A program made the position numbers and the translations under genes. A stretch of DNA of 64,000 bases from Sialis fuliginosa (lineage: Eukaryota; Arthropoda; Insecta; Megaloptera; Sialidae): assembly GCA_961205875.1 (NCBI GenBank), contig OY540814.1, forward strand, positions 12,382,993 through 12,446,992. The letters run 5' to 3'. Shown here one piece after another: positions 1 to 10,800 of the stretch. A model generated the notes under the pieces. The model was not told the origin of the DNA. It ran no database searches and saw nothing but the letters and a program-made list of their open reading frames with translations. Every line of letters begins with the position of its first letter. Position 1 is the first letter of the stretch.

Positions 1-154
1 AAAGCTAATTGAGATAAATCTTTGTAAGGGAATATTTTACAACAAACATTGTAGACCTATATTATAGTAAATTGAATGCTCTACAAAAAAGAACCAATAC
101 AATTTTCACGTAACATATGTCGTTCTTGAGATATCTTGAAAAAATACATATTTT

Positions 155-320
155 GGGATGTCACCCCTCCCCCTTAGACACGATTTTGATGATTTTTAAA
201 TGGAACCGTCCTCAAGCCAGACCCAACCAAGTTTCATTAATATCGGTTCAGTGGTTCACGAGTTATGCGTGTGACAAGGATTCAGGGGACAGACACACAC
301 ACACCACACAGGTAGACATG
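155..320. repeat. Retroelement-like tail inside the first visible intron
   Basis: The first 518 bases lie upstream of the first recognisable exon of the threonine ammonia-lyase copy and are read as intron. Within them a C-rich stretch is followed by a phrase of the kind found in 3' tails of insect retroelements (wording like ATCGGTTCAGTGGTTCACGAG) and a short CA-repeat (GACAGACACACACACACC). No coding exon with the expected phase-0 end is visible. The family is not identified. Confidence 0.4.
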
Positions 321-518
321 GAACAAAAAGTGTTTGTATTGACCTGAAACGGAAAGATCAATTTAAAATTTTGAAATCGGAGAATAATTTTTTTGTCTCA
401 TTCTAAAACGATCACAAAGCTTCTCGTATCTTCAATATTGCGAGGAAGCAATTGCCTTTGTAGAGTATGGTATATAACAAGAAAAATTATTTTAAACTTA
501 TTAATTATTTTTTTTCAG

Positions 519-2127
519 AGATCTCATCTCTCTGAATTATCTGGAATTAACATATACCTTAAAAAAGATTTTCTACAATTCACTGGAAGGTAAATTATTC
601 TTAATCATAAAATCATTTATTTTAAATTGTAATACTAACAATAGTTAACAGTTTTAAGGAACGTGGAGCCCGTTACGCTCTTTTAATGTTATCTTCAGAA
701 AAGAAAAAAGTTGGAGTAATCAGTGCCTCTCTTGGAAATCATGCTCAAGCTTTATGTTACCATGGCAAGAAATTAGGCATACCCGTAACAGTAAGTTTAA
801 TAAAATTAAAAAATTTTTTTTTAAATAATTTAATTCCCTGCAATTACAGGTAGTGATGCCAATTGTAGCACCAATAATGAAAATACAAAAATGTCGACAA
901 TATGGAGCAACAGTTATTGTTGATGGCTCTGATATGGGAGAAGCCAAACAAATTGCTTTAAGATTAAGCCATGAAAAATGTTTAACGTACATTAATGGGT
1001 TAGTTTATTTCTGTAAATACAAATTAAAATAGCTAGTTTTATTAACAACTATTAAAATCTAGGTATGATCATCCTCATATTATGGCAGGACAAGGAACAT
1101 TGGGATTAGAAATCGTAGAGCAAGTGCCAGACATTGATGTGATAGTTGTACCCGTTGGTGGTGGTGGTTTAATAGCTGGCGTTGCTTTAGCTGTAAAAAC
1201 GTTATTTCCAAAAATAAAAATTATTGTGAGTATTGTAACAAAATTCGTAATGAAATTAAATAATAACAGTTTTTGTTTTATTAGGGGGTCGAATCAGACA
1301 GATGTGCTAGTTTCAGTAAAGCGTTAGAAATGGGTAAACCTACGTATGTTCCAATAGAATCAACACTTGCAGACGGTTTGGCTGTTCCAATGGTAGGGTT
1401 TAATGCATTTGCAACGGCTGCTCCACTTGTTGATAAAGTAGTAAGTAAAGTAGCAATTCAAATTTGTATCAATTGAGATCCTCATAAAGTAAACAATTAT
1501 AAAAATTTATAATTATTTTCAGATAAAAGTTAAAGAAGAATGGATTGCAATGGCCATTTTACAGTTAGTGGAATTAGAAAAATGTATCGTTGAAGGTGCC
1601 GGAGCGGCAGGGTTTGCTGCAATTTTAGCTGGATTGTTAGATGATTTCAAAGGAAAAACGTAAGTTCACGATAACCATAAACAAATTCCTGTATTATTTC
1701 CTGAATGTATTTTAGAGTGGTTTTGCCATTATGCGGAGGTAACATTGACACAACAATCTTAGGACGTTGTTTAGAAAGAGGATTGGCTGTTGATGGACGT
1801 CTCTTAAAATTTACTGTAACTGTAAGTGACCGGCCAGGAGGAATCGCAGAACTGTGCCGTCTTATATCCTCTATAGGAGTTTCTATTAAAGATATTATGC
1901 ACGAACGTGCTTGGGTGACTTCAGATGTTTTTAGTGTTAACGTAAGTTATACAATACTTATTTGGATTCCGTTATATATTCAATTATTTCCTGTATTTTA
2001 GGTAAAAGTAGTATGTGAGACAAGAGATATGGAACACGTTTATGAATTAAGAAAGTTACTCAACAATGCATACAAAAGAGTTGTGTTTGATGATCTTCCG
2101 ATGTTGCCAATTTGTGATCAAATATAA
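519..2127 (+). CDS. Threonine/serine ammonia-lyase with ACT domain, copy 1 (5' partial)
   Basis: PLP enzyme of the fold-type II threonine dehydratase/serine racemase family, expected to deaminate threonine (and serine) to 2-oxobutyrate (pyruvate) and ammonia. Eight exons are visible: 519-589, 652-790, 850-998, 1063-1225, 1285-1440, 1523-1659, 1716-1941 and 2002-2127, all with GT-AG borders and matching phases. Motifs seen are the PLP-lysine motif SFKERGA, the loop SLGNHAQ, the glycine-rich phosphate-binding loop VGGGGLI and a C-terminal ACT domain after AVDGRLLKF. The gene ends in a TAA stop. The opening exon (about 42 residues in the neighbouring copy) is not in the window and presumably lies upstream. 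Every intron position and phase matches copy 2, so this is half of a tandem duplication. All catalytic motifs are intact, so both copies are probably active. Whether it prefers threonine or serine cannot be told from sequence. Confidence 0.9.
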
Positions 2128-2202
2128 AGAAATATGTATTGTTATATATTGTTATGTAATATATCATATAGTAGAATAATATATGTATAAAATATCTATT
2201 AA

Positions 2203-2208
2203 AATAAA
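2203..2208 (+). terminator. Poly(A) signal of ammonia-lyase copy 1
   Basis: An AATAAA hexamer lies about 75 bases after the TAA stop of copy 1 and before the TATA box of copy 2, which is a sensible position for 3' end formation in the 277-bp spacer. Confidence 0.5.
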
Positions 2209-2364
2209 TATAATTTAAAAATCGATAAAATTTTTAGAAATAATAATTGTTTTTTAAAATAAGATCAACAAGGTTTTGTATTTTACCAAAAATTTAATGT
2301 GTCAAATTATTTTCAAAATTTCTAGAGTATTAAAATAATAAATTCATATTTCGTAATGAACCCG

Positions 2365-2372
2365 TATAAAAA
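2365..2372 (+). promoter_or_regulatory. Candidate TATA box of ammonia-lyase copy 2
   Basis: TATAAAAA stands 40 bases before the ATG of copy 2, so transcription would start near 2395 with a leader of about 10 bases. This suggests copy 2 has its own promoter and is not read through from copy 1. Confidence 0.45.
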
Positions 2373-2404
2373 TAGTTTTAAATCATTTTAACATTTAATG
2401 AAAA

Positions 2405-4429
2405 ATGGCGACAGCACAGCAAATTGAAGATCCATGGTGTCGGCCAGACAAACCCATAACAGTTTTATTTGAAGATATATCCTCGGCAGCGTTCAAAATT
2501 AAAGCAGGAATAGTTAATACTCCACTAATAGTAAGTTTTAAAGTTCAATCCAGAATTCAAATTTCTAAAAAAAATATATATATATTTTTTTAGAGATCAC
2601 ATTTATCAGATTCCACTGGCATAGAAATTTTCCTTAAAAAAGATTTTTTACAATTTACTGGAAGGTAAGTAAAACTTTACTGGTAATTAAATTAATATTC
2701 TTATTCCTAAATAAAAATAAATAAAAAACAATTAATTTATAATTCTATATAGTCTTTAACTTTAACTTGAATTTAAGCAATAAATATAGCAATCCTTTAG
2801 CTTTAAAGAACGTGGGGCACGCTATGCTCTTCTTATGTTACCACCAGATAAACAAAAACTTGGTGTTATAAGTGCTTCACTTGGAAATCACGCTCAAGCA
2901 ATAAGTTATCATGGAACAAAGCTTGGAATAGCCGTTACCGTACGTATGTATAATATCATATTATTTAATAAATCAACATTTAAAACGATTATTATAGGTT
3001 GTTATGCCAGTTCAGGCACCTTTAATGAAAATACAAAAATGTCGAGAGTATGGTGCCAATGTTATAGTGCAAGGGGCTGATATGGGTGAAGCGAAACAGA
3101 TTGCAATCAATATAAGTAAAGAAAAAGGGTTAACTTACATTAATGGGTATATACAGATATAATCAAATATTTTTCTATTATAAATAAGGTGACCAGATTT
3201 TGAAAGACAAACCACGATAAAAAATGTTTACCTAAATAAATTGAGTTATTAAATTATGTTTCTAAATGAGCTAGTATAATAATAATTAACATTTATTAAC
3301 AGATATGATCACCCACATATAATAGCTGGTCAAGGAACGATGGGTTTAGAAATTATAGAACAAATATCTGATGTTGATGCTATAATCATTCCAACAGGCG
3401 GAGGTGGTTTGTTAGCAGGTGTTGCTTTAGCAATTAAAACAATGAATTCAAAAATTGATATAATCGTAAGTGAACATATATGTTAGAAATATGCATAGTG
3501 GGACATTGAATTTTATAGCACGAAAATTCCAAAAGCTAAAGACTAAAAGCAATTAACTGAGTCGAGAAAATGAAATATAATTTGCTCTAAACGTGTTTTA
3601 GGGTGTTGAATCTTTAAGATGTGCCAGTTTTGCTAAAGCAGTAGAAGCAGGTAAACCGACATACGTTCCTGTAGAAACTACTTTGGCTGATGGTCTAGCC
3701 GTTCCTGTGGTAGGATTTAATGCTTTCGCAACTGCAGCTCCGCTCATTGACAAAATGGTAAAAAAGATTATAAAAAATATATATATTTTTTACCAATATT
3801 TAAGATAAAATAATCCTAGATACAAGTTAGAGAAGAGTGGATCGCAATGGCAATTTTACGTTTAATAGAATTAGAAAAATGTGTTGTAGAAGGCGCAGGT
3901 GCTACCGGTTACGCAGCAGTTTTAGCTGGTGTTTTAGATGAGTACAAAGGAAAAAGGTGATAACGGTAGTAAATATTTTTTTAAATAATACATATAATAT
4001 ACATAAATGATTTATTATAGAATTGTATTATTGTTAACCGGAGGAAATATAGACACTACAGTGCTGGGACGCTGTTTGGAGCGAGGTCTAGCCGTAGATG
4101 GTCGTTTAGTAAAGTTTAAAGTTACGTTAGCTGAACGACCACATGGAATAGCTGAACTCTGTCGTCAATTATCATCTATTGGAGTTTCTATTAAAGATCT
4201 TTTGCACGAACGTGCTTGGGTGACATCTGATGTATTTAGTGCCGAAGTAAATATTTGATTTTCTACATTTATATTTAGGTATTGTTCGTAATAAAATTAA
4301 TTCAACTTTTAGATAAAAGTTATATGTGAAACAAGAGACGTTGATCATGTTAAGGAATTGCAGGAGCTAATAAAAAATAATTACACTGTATACAATTTTA
4401 TAGATATTCCAATACTACCAAAACAATAA
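2405..4429 (+). CDS. Threonine/serine ammonia-lyase with ACT domain, copy 2 (complete)
   Basis: Complete nine-exon gene: 2405-2530, 2594-2664, 2801-2939, 2998-3146, 3303-3465, 3602-3757, 3820-3956, 4021-4246 and 4313-4429. It encodes 427 residues, the usual size for ACT-bearing catabolic threonine dehydratases. The likely PLP lysine is K68 in [14 protein letters not shown] is at about 92-98, the phosphate-binding loop TGGGGLL is at about 193-199, and the ACT domain runs from about 345 to 420. The start is supported by a TATA box 40 bases upstream and by the phase-0 first exon. In the exon carrying the start of the ACT domain, 59 of 75 residues match copy 1. Family knowledge says the ACT domain is an allosteric amino-acid-binding module; the ligand here is unknown. 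No targeting signal is evident, so it is probably cytosolic. Confidence 0.93.
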
Positions 4430-4858
4430 CGTAAATATCATGGCAAATGATAGTTACGTATTAAAACCAAAATATCTATTGTATTATACTTTTATTTTAT
4501 TATGATTATTATATTATTTGAGTATAATTTTTGATTGTCTTCAGATTCAACATTTATAACAATAAGTATATTTAAAATATATATTTATATCGATATATTT
4601 GTGGGTATATTATTAAATCATGATATAAATATTTACTGTAAAATTAATGTAGATAAATACATTTATAGTCACAAAAGTTCAGTATTTAGTATATATTATT
4701 ATTCAGCTTTTTTAATAGAGAGAGTTACATATCTGGCTGTAGTAAAAAAATTAAGTAATGATAATATACAAATGTTGTTCAAATTTACAAGAGCTTTGAA
4801 AAAAATATTTGTGACAAAATAATTAATATGTAAATATTTATATCATGAATATAATATT
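4430..4858. other. Spacer between convergent genes
   Basis: AT-rich spacer between the convergent 3' ends of ammonia-lyase copy 2 and carbinolamine dehydratase. A 95-codon open frame occurs on the + strand but is low-complexity (Ile/Tyr/Lys) and has no similarity I recognise. Nothing convincing is seen. Confidence 0.5.
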
Positions 4859-5472
4859 TTAATAATTATTAGCTTGCTCACAAAATGTTGCTAGTTTTAC
4901 ATCTCTTTGAGATAAACCATTTACATCATGACTACTTAATGTAATTTGAACTTTATTATAAACATTGAACCATTCAGGATGATGATCCATTTTTTCAGCT
5001 AGTAGGGCTATTCGAGTCATAAATCCAAAAGCCTGTAGACAATTTGTAACATAATAATAATGGCTAAGATGTAATATTTGAATTCTTACCTGATTGAAGT
5101 TTTTAAACATGAATTCCTTATAAATTGCATCTCGGTTTTCAACCATTGTCCAGCCTTTACTCAAAAGTGGAGACAGTTCTTTTTGTCTATCTTCAGCAGA
5201 CAATTTTGTGTTCTATAATAATGTATAATTAGTTATACATAATATGTAACATCTTATGTTTGTAAGGTAATCTATTGATATCAAAGTTGAATAAAAAGTA
5301 TTATTATTTTGTATGGAATTAATACAGGTGGTTATTAATTAAAAAGACTTACCATTTTCGTAGTTTTCTTAGTAACAGCAGTTGAAGCAAGTGAAGAAAA
5401 GCAACGGTGATAACCTGCAAAATATTGAACGTGCGCAAACCGTAACGATTGAATTGGAATTGTAGTAATCAT
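4859..5472 (-). CDS. Pcd: Pterin-4a-carbinolamine dehydratase with N-terminal leader
   Basis: Dehydrates 4a-hydroxytetrahydropterin during regeneration of tetrahydrobiopterin, the cofactor of aromatic amino-acid hydroxylases. In reading order the exons are 5353-5472, 5090-5212 and 4859-5032, giving 138 residues. The core [50 protein letters not shown] carries the catalytic histidine pair and the PEW motif of the DCoH family. Before it, 40 extra residues rich in Arg, Ser, Thr and Tyr and free of acidic residues look like a mitochondrial presequence. A second ATG is the last codon of exon 1, so initiation there would give a leaderless cytosolic form of about 99 residues. The second intron (5033-5089) is 57 nt, a multiple of three, and has no stop, so its retention would keep the frame open. 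Confidence 0.93.
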
Positions 5473-5911
5473 ATTTACTGCTATTTACTTTCACTTTATC
5501 ATGACCTTGTTTTATCTTATTAACTTCGTTAATTTATTTTTATATTAAAAAACCTGTTTCGGCTTAAAACGATAAAATTATTTCTTCTTGACAGTTAATT
5601 ATTAAAACTGTCAACAAACGGTATGTTTACTATCATTGTCGTTTTTCACGTGTAAGAGTGAGAAAAAAGTAAAAATAACTATTTTATAGATTGATAGCAA
5701 CAGCGGCAACGTAACAATGAAATTTAAATTTATTTATAGTATACGTAAATAAAAAAATTAACTACATATTATGTATGTATATATCGTAAAAAATAGAAAT
5801 TTCTGGGATATTTGCACAAAATTATAAAATTATATACTTATTACAATGATATTTATTGTAATCCAATAAAATATACATATCAAAAAATGATATTAAATTA
5901 ACATAAAAACA
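5473..5911. other. Spacer between POLR1E and Pcd
   Basis: Contains the presumed Pcd promoter and the 3' untranslated region of the POLR1E homologue. An AATAAA on the - strand (complement of 5852-5857) lies about 55 bases beyond the POLR1E stop. No clear TATA box precedes Pcd. Confidence 0.5.
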
Positions 5912-7505
5912 TTATCCAATAGTTTTTCTTCTAGACTTTCCTTTAGATGGTAATAAAATTGGTGGTAATGGTAATTTCAAAGTATACAAATCTTTAGCAC
6001 CAGTTGATCCGCTAACAGGTTGTGCACCAATAGCTCGTGCTATCTGTTTAACTTTTATTAAACTTATACTTCGAAATGATGCAGCAAAAACTTCCAAATC
6101 CACAATTCTCTTTTCACTTGCCAATAAAGCTAGTACTAATACATAGCACAAATATTTATCTTTCATATAACTTGGACGTGTCCTGAAAGTAAGTATATAA
6201 TATGTAAATGACTACTCTTTATTTAATATTGAATAATATATATATTATGTTTTAAAAAAATCAACAAACCTTCCACCAATAGCTGGATTTAATGAAAAGG
6301 TATCAAATATTTTTTTACTAATAACTTCACTGTATGGACATGGTTTGTATGTTCTGTTTGCTATTTTTCTTGCCGTTAACGACATAAAACTACAAATACA
6401 TTCAGCGTATAACCACACACAACATTTAAGAATTTTTGCACTTTCGGATTGTGTACAAGAACCTGATTGCAATTTTGCTATTTCTTCTTTAATATATAAA
6501 TTTGAACAACTGTAAAAAAAACCAACCATAATTTAACAGGGCTATACGAATTAAAAACATGTATGAATCATCACTTTTTTGTGGTTTTAATAAACTTACT
6601 CTATATCTTTATATTGGCCGCTTAAATAACTTTTTGCTTTAGTTTCTAATGTTTTCAATTCAGCGTTAGTAATAAACTCTTCTAAAATATAAATTCCATC
6701 AACAGTTGTCGCATCTCTATGTATTGGTGGTAAATATTCATGAGCTGTTATTTGGTCTTCTATTTTTGGTTGTACGATTTCAGCAGCATTGATTACCGTT
6801 TCTAAATAAGCAATGAAATTATTTACTGTTATCTAGTTAATTATTTTTTATTTACAATATTTTGAAAAATAAATAAAATAATTACATACCTGCAATGGTT
6901 TCATTCAGTTTTTCTCTAACGGTGTCAATACTAACATTAATACGTTCTCTCTGTTCAATAGTCCTAATAAGTTTCTTTGAACCAAATATTTTTCCTAATT
7001 CACTTGCCAATTTATATTTTTCATCTTTATTAACTTTAACATCTTCATGTTCTTCCACAAGTTTTGATTTATGTACAGTAGCTAAGGTCACTTTATCTAC
7101 AGCAACTATTTGTACCTAAAATGTAATTCAATCATGCTTTAAATTGTTTTTTCTTTTGTTTTTGGATGCCAGCATAGTATGATTATTAGTACATACTTTA
7201 TTTGTTTTCTTATTTCGAACAGCAATATAAGTATCAAATAATTCTGAGTCTACATCTGAATTAGGAACACCACTGTATACATAAGAATCAGTCGCTATAG
7301 CTACAAGACGATCTTCTCTCTTACGTCGATTTTCCAATATAACTGGTGCAATATTATCTGCTTCAATGTCTTTTAAACGTCCATTCTGAAAAGATGCTAA
7401 TTAACAAAATTAATCAGTTGTAGAGTGAAATTAAAAATAATTAAAATTACCTAATATAGGACGATTGTCACCGTCGAAAATCTTAGAAATTCTACAGATA
7501 TCCAT
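5912..7505 (-). CDS. Polr1E: DNA-directed RNA polymerase I subunit A49 (POLR1E-like)
   Basis: Subunit of RNA polymerase I, part of the A49/A34.5 (PAF53/CAST) module that aids rRNA initiation and elongation in the nucleolus. In reading order the exons are 7451-7505, 7197-7396, 6890-7115, 6600-6801, 6270-6509 and 5912-6182, joining to 397 residues, close to the family's usual length. Recognition rests on the N-terminal pattern RPILASFQNG, then YSGVPNSDVDSELFDTYIAV and RNKKTNKVQIV of the dimerisation half, followed by a C-terminal winged-helix region with LCYVLVLALL and a basic tail. The acceptor at 7396 was chosen over a nearby one at 7385 because only it keeps the frame and gives the conserved ASFQNG. 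The start is ATG at 7505. The homology call is from memory of the family, not a search. Confidence 0.85.
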
Positions 7506-7879
7506 TTTTTAATGTGAAATATTACTTGCTGTACTAAATTTAAAATTTAATACTTAAAAACACATTTACTTAAAATTAGTAAAAAATAAATAACCTTAAC
7601 ATTTACACGCCGCATATTGTGAAAATGCTAGGTTATATCAGATGTCAGTGTTTACATCGTTTACATCACAGGTTTACATATACATACATACATAATTATA
7701 ATTATCCCCATATTACTGCATCCCTTGTACCCCACAGCTGTACCGCTGTGTTATTAAGCGGACAATAATGTAATTCAAAATATTTTAAATACATATATAT
7801 GTATAGATTTATTTATTGTATAAAATAAGTAATATACAAAAATTACAAATTACATTAATATTTCCTTAATTAATTATTA
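7506..7879. other. Spacer between beta-mannosidase and POLR1E
   Basis: Holds the upstream region of the POLR1E homologue and the 3' end of the beta-mannosidase gene. Two overlapping - strand AATAAA signals (complement of 7808-7817) stand about 65 bases after the beta-mannosidase stop. No other gene is seen. Confidence 0.5.
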
Positions 7880-10800
7880 TTATAATACATTAAGTAACGA
7901 AATAACAGACAAATCTTCTTGTAAATCAGCGGAAGATATTTGTTTCTTAGTATAAAATTGAATTATTTTAAATGGTGTAATTTGGACAAAACCATTTTCA
8001 GAAAAAGTTCCAGGTATCAATTTCGTTTCAAGCCAAACAAAAGGACTTATTACATCCACTGTAATTTTTATATTAAACGTGTACTTTAAATCAGACGTAG
8101 TCGAATTTAATACGTTCACCTAAAATATTATTTAAATGATATTTATAATTTAAAAAAAAATATTAAATACTTACTTGTATATTTGGTTTCTTCATTCCAC
8201 TTACATCTCCTAAAGAAATAGGAAATAAGAAATTATCTGGTCCCAATTTTTCATGTACTAAATCCTGAAAAATAAATTTTGTTTTGAATATAAAGAGAGA
8301 AGTCCTATAGTGACTGACTCATCAACACCTAGCCCGAACCTCTGGACCTATGGTATTAGATTTTATAAATATTGTTAATAAAAACTAATACAATGCGGGA
8401 AAAGTCGTGGGTGGACAGTTATAGTTAAATATACTTACAACAGAATTCATTTCATTAACTTGTTTAAGTAACGAGAAATGTACAAAACATATTTTTATAT
8501 TACATCCATACAGGCCCATATAATCATCCAACCAATGTTTATACATTATAACAGATTTTTCAGCTTCCTAAAAATAATAAATAATTTTTGGTATATAGCA
8601 AAATGCAATTATTGAAATATGTAAAAACATTTCGGAACTAAAAACTATGATTAAAGATAAATAATTTTACTAACTACAGTTGTTGAAATGTCATGGATAT
8701 TAACTGGTTCAAAATCACTCCATCGATATAAAGAAATTCTCAATATTACATTAGGTATATCTTCAAATAAATCACTAATTATATACACCGTTAAGTCTCT
8801 ATCAAGATTTAATGACGGTGACACCATAACAGGTGCAAAAAAGTTCTTTGCATAGTAATGTAACATTTTCCATCTCCCTGAAAAATCTAAAACATGGATT
8901 AAATATAATTAAATATATGAGATAAGTTTTCTAATTAAAAATTCTTAATTGTACCTATACTAGACCATGACGGGGCTTGCCAAACATCATTCAATTGCCA
9001 GTAAAGAGCCCCCATTGTATTACCTTCTCCGTTACTATTCAAAAAACTTCTCCATCTACGATACTTCTCTGTTTGTATTTTTATTGACATTGCTTGACTT
9101 ATCTAAAAAAAAAAAACTATCAGTCCCCTATGGCCTTGTTTGCGTGTGTTTTAAAATCGGTTAATGTACACAATGATGTTTGATGCTACCCCCCCTTTAT
9201 AAATTACCTGACTGTAATAAACCATCATGCTAAATTGTTCTTCAGTTTCATTAACTACAGATGGAAGTGGCAATCTTTTGCCTATTAATGACTTTATTTG
9301 CTTGTAACCATTTCCATGATGTTGTCTGTGCATCAAAAAATCATTTTCCCAGATCAACGGTTTGGATGTTGCTCTCCGTAGAGTTAATACAGATGGGAGT
9401 GCTTGAAAACCATATTCCGATGAAAAACGAGGAACCAAATACATACTCTCATTCCACGGATCAAACAAGTAGTTGTAATAATGAACTATAAATTATGTTT
9501 TATTAATACTTAGTAAACTAGATGATTAAATAAATTAAATTTTGTATACGTACTATCCCCATAATGAGTATCATATGGATTCAGTGCCACGAATCCGTCT
9601 TCCTCGCTTTTAACACCATTAGAAGGACTAGACACAGCATAGGATCTAGTATAATCTGATTCTCTTACAGCTTTCCTCATTGTATTTACATAAAGTTCAA
9701 CATAATCTTTTTTAAAACCTTTAAAATCTACCACAGTTCCGTACCTAAAAATATAAAGATTGATAGATCCAAGTAGATTAGTACAACATTTATATTTAAT
9801 ACCAATTTTGTCTTAAAGCCACTTCATTTTCATTGTTTCCAGCCCAAACTGCAACACTGGGGTGATTTTTTAAACGATTTACTTGATATCTTACTTCTTT
9901 ATCTACATTTCTAAAAGCAGATGTTCAAATAGATATTTAAGGGGCTATTCTACTTCTTTGAGTCAATAAAATTCACTTTTCTTCATTTTTTTTCTTTCTA
10001 AAAGTACTGCATGTAATAAGAAAAAAAAATGTTCCCTGAAAGAGGTACGTATAGAGAATAGAAATAAATTTTTTTATAGCGTGAGTATTTGTTTTTTTAA
10101 CAATATGTCAGTATGTTGGAAGAAAGATTTCTCACTGGCGCAGGTGATTTATTCTCTCCAGGTGGTTTGAAAAAAAAAAAGAAAAAAAGATTCTTAATCT
10201 GTATGTTTGCCGCTATCGCTAGTACCTCAATTATTAATTTTCATTGAAATTTTTTGCAAAATAGTAACAAATGTAAGTTTTTTTCACACGGTTATATATT
10301 TCTTAATAATTGAGGTACCGGCGATAGCCATTTATGTGCTGAATATGCCTCTAAAATTTTAGTTTGATTGGACAACTGGTTTTTGCGCAATCATCTGCGC
10401 CAGGTGCAAAAATATCATTTTGAGATAAATGTTTTTAAAGTTGCTCAAGTGCGCACATAGTGTCACTGTACTAAGTTAACTATGTTGATATGGACTGTAC
10501 CGACCGTTGGATATGATTTCTGTAGATAAATTCTGTCAAAAGAAATTTAAAAAAAATGAATTTTTCTGATCCGAAGAAGTAGAATAACCCCTTAAATATA
10601 ATATATTTATTATAATGGGTGTCCAAAATTCACCTTCTGATTTAATTTAATTATAAAACACACAAAACACTTTAAATGTTATAATTTTATTTTGAAGTAC
10701 AAAAGAATTTTGTACTTCAAAATAAAATAATAATAATCAGAAGGTGAAATTTGGGCACCTATTATATTAACATACTCTAAAAATTCTTTACTAGCTGGAT

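Noticed and set aside
117..593. Two open frames on the + strand before the first ammonia-lyase exon
   Set aside because: The first is repeat-derived; the second runs through an intron into the exon at 519 and lacks the expected N-terminal sequence and phase.
720..992. A 90-codon - strand frame
   Set aside because: It overlaps exons 3 and 4 of ammonia-lyase copy 1 in antisense and is a shadow.
4535..4822. A 95-codon + strand frame
   Set aside because: Ile/Tyr/Lys-rich low-complexity product between two convergent genes, with no start context or similarity.
8290..8440. Possible transposon tail in a beta-mannosidase intron (GACTGACTCATCAACACC)
   Set aside because: A similar phrase occurs near 31735, but the match is too short and its borders too vague to call an element.
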